Source: a bacterium (GTDB lineage: Bacteria > Chlamydiota > Chlamydiia > Chlamydiales > JAFEGQ01). From it: 9,718 bases of DNA. Below the pieces are notes generated by a model. It was not told the origin of the DNA, searched no databases, and was given only the letters and a program-made list of their open reading frames with translations. Made by a program: the position numbers and the translations under genes. The stretch covers positions 1 to 9,718 of the forward strand of contig JAKBAF010000022.1 of NCBI GenBank assembly GCA_021809305.1. Direction: 5' to 3'. This document shows positions 6,277-9,718 of the stretch, piece by piece (the stretch's first letter is position 1; every line of letters begins with the position of its first letter).

Positions 6277-6292
6277 CGGTGACCGAGTCGGT
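6277..6292. promoter_or_regulatory. two overlapping dyads upstream of the AbiEi-like gene, possible operator
   Basis: CGGT-G-ACCG (6277-6285) and ACCGA-G-TCGGT (6282-6292) are both perfect dyads sharing the ACCG arm, giving three alternating half-sites. They lie 34 bp before the AbiEi-like start codon. Because AbiEi proteins bind inverted repeats at their own promoter, these are natural operator candidates. This is inferred from position and symmetry only. Confidence 0.4.
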
Positions 6293-6320
6293 AAGAGGGT
6301 AGTGTGAGGACAAACCTCTT

Positions 6321-6338
6321 TTTATTCGATTTATTCGA
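6321..6338. repeat. perfect 9-bp tandem duplication TTTATTCGA
   Basis: TTTATTCGA occurs twice in direct succession between the recombinase stop and the AbiEi-like gene, 11 bp from the recombinase stop codon. On the minus strand TTGAGG (6344-6339) followed by this A-rich repeat is a weak promoter candidate for the AbiEi-like gene. It might also be a minor recombination or binding motif. Confidence 0.35.
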
Positions 6339-6349
6339 TCCTCAACCCC

Positions 6350-7351
6350 CTACAGCCCAAGCTTGGTGGCGGCGTTCTCTTTCCAGAGGCTGCTGATGCG
6401 GATGTACTTGCGCAGCGTATCCGACTTTCTATGGCCAGTCTGTTGCATAATGGCGTGCTCCGAGGCGCCATTCTGAGCGGCGGTTGTGGCAAAGCCTGCT
6501 CGCAGGCTGTGGCCTGCATAGGAGGCGCTTCGCTCTTTCAAGTAGCCGTTGCGTTTAATGATTAAGGCGACCGATCGATCCGAGAGGGGATGGGCTCCCA
6601 AATGCCCGTGTCGATCGATGCGTCTAAAGAGGGGGCCATTTGAGAGGGCAGAGGCGGCAATCCACTCCTGTAGCGTCCGTACGGGACAAGTGAGCGGATT
6701 TGAGCCGTAGGGGATAGCGATGATGCGCCCTGCTCCACTCTGATCGGTCTTGGAGCGGCGTAGGTGGACGAGGCACCCCTCTTTTGGAAAGGAGAGGTCT
6801 TCAATTGTGATGGCAACAAGCTCGGAGCGTCTAAAGGCACCCGCAAAGCCGAGCAGAAGGATCGCCCTGTCGCGCGCCTCAATTAGAGAGCCGCCGTCTA
6901 AGTGGTCGATTAACGCTTTGAGGTCATCGATTGTAAGTGGCGATTTTCCTTGCGGCGCAACCCCTAGGCTCTTCTGAATCCCCTTCCACGTCTCAGAGAG
7001 GGCAGGATGGTGTTTATCGAAGGGCTCTTGCGCCATCGAGTGGGCCGTCTTAATGGCGGAGAGGCGCCTCTGTAAGGAGGAGGTTTTGAGGGGTTTGCGC
7101 CATCCCCCCTTAAGATCGATCCAGGCGTTCGAGGCGCGATCGCTTAAATAGAGGGCAACCGTTAGCGGATGAGCGGGGAGTAGCGACAAGTTTTTAGAGT
7201 GGCACCAGAATTGGAAGTCTCTCCAGTCCGAGGCGTAGGCTCGCCTTGTGTTTAGGGCTCTTGCTGAGTGTGCAAAATCATTTGCAAGTTGTGAGAGCTC
7301 GATCAGCTCATGATCTTTCGACAGGAGAGAAATACCCTCATCCATTCCCAA
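6350..7351 (-). CDS. tyrosine recombinase / integrase
   Basis: This 333-residue site-specific recombinase appears complete. The N-terminal core-binding (SAM-like) domain spans ~15-125, with NTRRAYASDWRDFQFWC (34-50). The catalytic domain spans ~138-333 and holds all expected residues: Arg174 in AFRRSEL, Lys201 in RRSKTDQ, His281 and Arg284 in HSLRAG, His307 in TGHR and the nucleophile Tyr316 in RKYIR. Such enzymes cut and rejoin DNA through a 3'-phosphotyrosine link. It resembles integrases of plasmids and mobile elements more than chromosomal XerC/XerD, which matters because Chlamydia carries xerC next to rnz. The start is TTG at 7351 (AGAGG 6 nt upstream) or ATG at 7345 (a poorer 12-nt spacing). 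It is transcribed away from the plus-strand genes and ahead of the AbiEi-like gene. Confidence 0.88.
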   Translation of the reverse strand: MGMDEGISLLSKDHELIELSQLANDFAHSARALNTRRAYASDWRDFQFWCHSKNLSLLPAHPLTVALYLSDRASNAWIDLKGGWRKPLKTSSLQRRLSAIKTAHSMAQEPFDKHHPALSETWKGIQKSLGVAPQGKSPLTIDDLKALIDHLDGGSLIEARDRAILLLGFAGAFRRSELVAITIEDLSFPKEGCLVHLRRSKTDQSGAGRIIAIPYGSNPLTCPVRTLQEWIAASALSNGPLFRRIDRHGHLGAHPLSDRSVALIIKRNGYLKERSASYAGHSLRAGFATTAAQNGASEHAIMQQTGHRKSDTLRKYIRISSLWKENAATKLGL

Positions 7352-7503
7352 TACACCCCTCTTTACTTCCGATAATCCAGCGCCATTCTAAACACGGGTC
7401 GATTTTATCGTCTCTAATAAGTTGAATATTTATCCATTTCTCGTTAAATTTTGAGCATCTCTAAAACTTAAAAATTGCTAATCATATCACTTATGAGGGA
7501 GAG
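7352..7503. promoter_or_regulatory. divergent promoter region between the recombinase and exported-protein genes
   Basis: This AT-rich 152-bp gap must hold promoters for both directions. TTGAGC (7451-7456) and an extended -10-like TGCTAATCA (7476-7484) read plus-ward but are spaced too far apart (22 bp) for a confident promoter. TTATCCATT (7429-7437) resembles a DnaA box with two mismatches. No strong dyad was found. Confidence 0.35.
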
Positions 7504-8019
7504 ATGAGATTTAACAGACCGCCCTATCTAGTCATTCTATTTATAATGTTTTTATTTAATACCGTCCTTTCATTGGCTGTTGATCTCCCTTCTCAGGCAG
7601 ATCTCTACTTGGATAAGACAGCCTCTCTAATGGACCAGGCAGACAAGAGGCTAGCCTATCTCAATGAAGAGGTTGCAGAGTTCTTTGACTACCTCGACCA
7701 GAGTCGAGAGAGGTTTGAGCCTCTTCTTAAGGAGGAGGGGGAGTGGGAGGTGAGGCTCAACCAGGATAATGAGTTTAAGAATCGAATCGTAAAAACGAAT
7801 AAGGCCTTTCTTGAGTTTCGCCACCATGCGGCTAATAGCATCGCGATGACCTATAACGGCTCTCCTTACTCATGCCTGGTCTACGCCCATTCTGTCTCTG
7901 GCTTAACCGAGTGGTATGTCTCCTACTTAGAGGAGATGCTCTTTCCCAAAGGGTGGCAAAGTATCTATGAGGGGTATCTACTTGAAGATAAGGGGAGGCC
8001 TATTTCCAAAGCCGCGTAG
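7504..8019 (+). CDS. hypothetical exported protein, 171 residues
   Basis: The N-terminus is a typical signal peptide: basic MRFNR, a hydrophobic core (residues 8-22) and probable cleavage after S-L-Ala25. The mature part is mostly helical and charged, starting with QADLYLDKTASLMDQADKRLAYLNEEVAEF (read in parts, 30-60). It has two cysteine-free helical thirds, then NGSPYSCLVYAHSVSGLTEWY (119-139, one Cys) and a final FPKGWQSIYEGYL segment. No known family is recognised. The protein is probably periplasmic or surface-located. The ATG has GAGGGAGA immediately upstream, with short spacing. An earlier ATG at 7493 ends after four codons and is not the start. RNase Z follows 47 bp downstream, and the two may be co-transcribed. 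Confidence 0.65.
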   Translation: MRFNRPPYLVILFIMFLFNTVLSLAVDLPSQADLYLDKTASLMDQADKRLAYLNEEVAEFFDYLDQSRERFEPLLKEEGEWEVRLNQDNEFKNRIVKTNKAFLEFRHHAANSIAMTYNGSPYSCLVYAHSVSGLTEWYVSYLEEMLFPKGWQSIYEGYLLEDKGRPISKAA

Positions 8020-8066
8020 TGTAGTACGCTTGCTGCAGCCCTCATTTAGCCAATTAAAGGGGAATC

Positions 8067-8978
8067 ATGCCCTCCCTTCGCGACCTTGTTATTTTGGGTA
8101 GCTCCTGTCTTCAGCCCACATTGCAGCGCAATCATGGCGCCTATCTTATTCGATGGAGGGGTGAGGGGCTGCTCTTTGATCCTGGGGATGGGACCCAGCG
8201 CCAGCTGCTCTTCGCCCACATTGCCCCTTCCAGTCTCACCCGAATCTTTATCTCGCACTTCCATGGTGATCACTGCCTTGGTTTGGGCGCGATCCTGATG
8301 CGGCTTAATATCGACAAGGTCCACCATCCGATTCACTGCTACTTCCCAGCGAGTGGAAAGCTCTTTTTCGATCGGCTTCGCTTTGGATGCGTCTATAGCG
8401 ATAGCCTTAATCTGATCGAGCACCCAATTTCAGAGGAGGGGGTTATTCATGAGGATGCCAACTTCTGCATTGAAGCGGCTTTTCTAGACCATCGCATTGA
8501 AAGTATCGGCTGGAGAATCACAGAACCTGATCATCGCTGTTTCAATGGTGAGGCTCTCAAAAGGTATCACATCGCAGGGCCACTTGTGCGTCAGATTAAA
8601 GAGGCGGGCTTTCTTGAAATCGATGGTCAAAGGATCGATCTCAACGAGGTGAGCTCGATAAGAAGTGGCGATAGTGTTGCTGTCGTTATGGACACTTTAC
8701 CGTGTCGAAGTGCTGTTCATCTGGCAAGGAGGGCTCGCCTGCTGCTCTCCGAGAGTACCTACCTTGAAGAGCATCGAGAGCTCGCCGCTGCTTATTGCCA
8801 CTTAACGGCCAAGCAAGCGGCGCGGATGGCTCTTGAAGCCGAGGCTGAACTACTGGTTCTTACCCACTTCTCCGCCCGCTACCCCAACGCACAGCCACTT
8901 GTGGAGGAGGCCCGGTCCCTCTTTCCAAACGTTATTGCTGCTGAAGATCTTAAAATTATTCCTTTTCCTTCTCTCTAA
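8067..8978 (+). CDS. rnz: ribonuclease Z (tRNA 3' endonuclease)
   Basis: This 303-residue cytoplasmic zinc metallo-beta-lactamase-fold enzyme cuts precursor tRNAs after the discriminator base so that CCA can be added or exposed. All key parts are visible: LLFDPGDGTQRQ (35-46), the metal motif H64-F-H66-G-D68-H69 in ISHFHGDHCLGL, LDH142RIESIGWRI, GDSVAVVMD209TLPC, H245 in CHLTAKQAARMA and H267 in LVLTHFSARY. Length is normal for the short RNase Z form. The residue where most family members have GDT before RPC is MDT here, with the metal-binding Asp209 kept. The ATG has AAAGGGGA 4 nt upstream. In Chlamydia the gene neighbours xerC. It is a housekeeping gene, which argues for a chromosomal location of the window. 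Confidence 0.92.
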   Translation: MPSLRDLVILGSSCLQPTLQRNHGAYLIRWRGEGLLFDPGDGTQRQLLFAHIAPSSLTRIFISHFHGDHCLGLGAILMRLNIDKVHHPIHCYFPASGKLFFDRLRFGCVYSDSLNLIEHPISEEGVIHEDANFCIEAAFLDHRIESIGWRITEPDHRCFNGEALKRYHIAGPLVRQIKEAGFLEIDGQRIDLNEVSSIRSGDSVAVVMDTLPCRSAVHLARRARLLLSESTYLEEHRELAAAYCHLTAKQAARMALEAEAELLVLTHFSARYPNAQPLVEEARSLFPNVIAAEDLKIIPFPSL

Positions 8979-8982
8979 AATG

Positions 8983-9001
8983 ATGTGTAACCGTTACACA
9001 T
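8983..9001. promoter_or_regulatory. 19-bp perfect palindrome just after rnz
   Basis: ATGTGTAAC-C-GTTACACAT has perfect 9-bp arms around a single base, 4 bp after the rnz stop codon. No T-run follows, and the one-base centre makes it better as a double-stranded protein-binding site than as an RNA terminator. As RNA it could form a 7-bp stem with a 5-base loop. Its binding protein is unknown. Confidence 0.55.
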
Positions 9002-9104
9002 TGGAGAGTAATCGAAAGAGAGCCCCCCCTCCGATGGTGGCCTGAAAAGGATAAAAAATCTGTAATCTCTTGATTTCTAGAGAGCAGGTTAGGGCCGTTT
9101 TTGA

Positions 9105-9359
9105 CTACTTAATGAAGAGATCGGAGGAGCTCATTAAGAGTAGATGATAGAGGGCATTGTAATCTTCCTCTTTGATGGTACTGCAATCAAGCCTACTAAG
9201 CCAGCGGCCTTTCTTTAAGAAAAATCCTTTCGAAATAATCATAAATTTTGCATCGTATAGTCATGCGTATAATAGCTAATTGATAATATTCCGAGCTAGG
9301 TAGTGGCGAATTTTATAATGGAAAATATCTAAATAAAAATCTGATACCAGCCATGACAT
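9105..9359 (-). pseudogene. possible decayed gene with two in-frame stops
   Basis: One minus-strand frame runs from an ATG at 9359 to a stop at 9105 (85 codons) and is broken by TAG (9278-9276) and TGA (9263-9261). The first piece encodes 27 residues (MSWLVSDFYLDIFHYKIRHY and on). The last piece, open after the TGA and with an ATG at 9242, encodes 45 residues from that ATG, including KKGRWLSRLDCSTIKEEDYN and ending SSSDLFIK. The last piece looks protein-like, but neither piece has a clear ribosome-binding site and AT-rich DNA gives such frames by chance. It could be a gene remnant or a single 45-residue small gene. The family is not recognised. Confidence 0.3.
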
Positions 9360-9373
9360 TAATTGGATTCTAA

Positions 9374-9718
9374 GTGATAACTCTTTCTCGCTCAGCCTCT
9401 AGAGTTCCCTTCCTCTTTGCCTTCTCTTTTCTAATATTATTGGCTGTAACTCCATCTGCAATTTCTCTTGAAGCCCCTGAATCTGCCATTGAGCTTGAAG
9501 CCAGAGACGAGCTGGCAGAGCTTGCGAGTGAACCGGAGAGTCTCATCGAGGAGGAGCTTCCCTTGGCTGCCAGTGAGCTTGAAGCCAGAGACGAGCTGGC
9601 AGAGTTTGCGAGTGAACCGGAGAGTCTCATCGAGGAGGAGCTTCCCTTGGCTGCCAGTGAGCTTGAAGCCAGAGACGAGCTGGCAGAGTTTGCGAGTGAG
9701 CCTGAGAGTCTCATCGAG
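9374..9718 (+). CDS. exported acidic tandem-repeat protein, incomplete at the window end
   Basis: The frame opens with GTG at 9374, directly behind an in-frame TAA (9371-9373), so the start cannot lie further upstream. GGA (9365-9367) is a weak ribosome-binding site. Residues ~1-34 form a signal peptide (core VPFLFAFSFLILLAV, then TPSA-IS). From 9491 the protein consists of a 28-residue repeat (ELEARDELAEFASEPESLIE plus EELPLAAS), with two complete copies and 20 residues of a third before the window ends. The repeats are strongly acidic, helix-forming and contain one Pro pair per unit. Repeat proteins of this kind in intracellular bacteria are often surface or secreted factors, but no function can be assigned. 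The minus-strand frame over the repeats is only its shadow. Confidence 0.7.
   Translation, partial: MITLSRSASRVPFLFAFSFLILLAVTPSAISLEAPESAIELEARDELAELASEPESLIEEELPLAASELEARDELAEFASEPESLIEEELPLAASELEARDELAEFASEPESLIE
9491..9718 (+). repeat. 84-bp coding tandem repeat, at least 2.7 copies
   Basis: Copies start at 9491, 9575 and 9659 (period exactly 84 bp = 28 codons). Copies one and two differ at very few positions (for example CTT versus TTT at codon 11 of the unit), and copy three departs slightly (GAGCCT for GAACCG). The near identity at silent positions indicates recent duplication or ongoing homogenisation. Confidence 0.93.

Larger units (their letters stand above)
8979..9373. other. 395-bp stretch without an intact gene, downstream of rnz
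   Basis: No intact gene of convincing length is present. The stretch holds a 19-bp palindrome right behind rnz, a C7 run (9025-9031), and a minus-strand reading frame broken by two stops (9105-9359). On the plus strand two very short frames overlap as ATGA at 9144; I regard these as chance. AT-rich DNA from 9235 to 9370 probably carries the promoter of the repeat-protein gene. Confidence 0.5.

Noticed and set aside
6293..6323. AAGAGG/CCTCTT stem followed by T5 upstream of the AbiEi-like gene
   Set aside because: It reads as a terminator only on the plus strand, where no gene runs into it; the 16-base loop makes it weak.
6350..7351. Recombinase as the chromosomal XerC that neighbours rnz in Chlamydia
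   Set aside because: Sequence style (NTRRAYASDWRDFQFWC, AFRRSEL, HSLRAGFATTAAQNGA) is that of plasmid or element integrases, and the gene is divergent from rnz with another gene between them; not fully excluded.
7429..7437. DnaA-box-like TTATCCATT between the recombinase and exported-protein genes
   Set aside because: Two mismatches to the consensus, single copy and no iterons or initiator gene beside it.
9060..9218. Two short plus-strand frames overlapping as ATGA at 9144
   Set aside because: Each is about 25 codons, with no good start or ribosome-binding site; the opposite strand has a longer, more protein-like frame.
9370..9714. Minus-strand frame with Ser/Ala-rich repeats over the 84-bp tandem repeat
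   Set aside because: It is the antisense shadow of the exported repeat protein, which has a signal peptide and normal composition on the plus strand.

Overview
The window looks like chromosomal DNA of a member of the Chlamydiota, most probably an environmental chlamydia of the Simkania/Parachlamydia type. This is an inference. It rests on a lipoprotein that I recall as a family of environmental chlamydiae, on an RNase Z gene near a tyrosine recombinase gene (a neighbourhood also found in Chlamydia), and on general gene style. No rRNA, tRNA, CRISPR array or recognisable insertion sequence was seen.

Layout. (1) 1-2150, plus strand: a PAAR-like spike-tip protein, a TssA/ImpA-like type VI secretion protein and a lipoprotein whose last ~27 codons read antisense through a decayed small gene. 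(2) 2067-4400: a plasmid replication module on the minus strand. A 524-residue initiator-like protein is preceded by a perfect DnaA box that touches its ribosome-binding site, an AT-rich stretch, six ~22.5-bp-spaced iterons and a perfect inverted repeat. Downstream of rep lies a frameshifted small gene whose C-terminus resembles that of the initiator. Upstream of the iterons is a ~325-bp stretch with several mutually exclusive hairpins. (3) 4388-5418: two convergent genes of unknown function, one for a coiled-coil protein. (4) 5638-7351, minus strand: an AbiEi-type antitoxin without a partner toxin, downstream of a complete tyrosine recombinase. (5) 7504-8978, plus strand: a small exported protein and the housekeeping tRNA-processing enzyme RNase Z. 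(6) 8979-9718: a 19-bp palindrome, a 395-bp stretch with a decayed minus-strand reading frame, and the start of an exported acidic protein made of 28-residue tandem repeats, cut by the window end.

Reading it together: a plasmid-type replicon (initiator, origin, recombinase, AbiEi) lies between type VI-like secretion genes and an essential housekeeping gene. The simplest explanation is an integrated plasmid or an integrative element, with decayed genes at its edges. The alternative, a large plasmid that captured rnz, cannot be excluded from this window. The least understood parts are the origin region with its structured flank and the divergent type VI-like genes.
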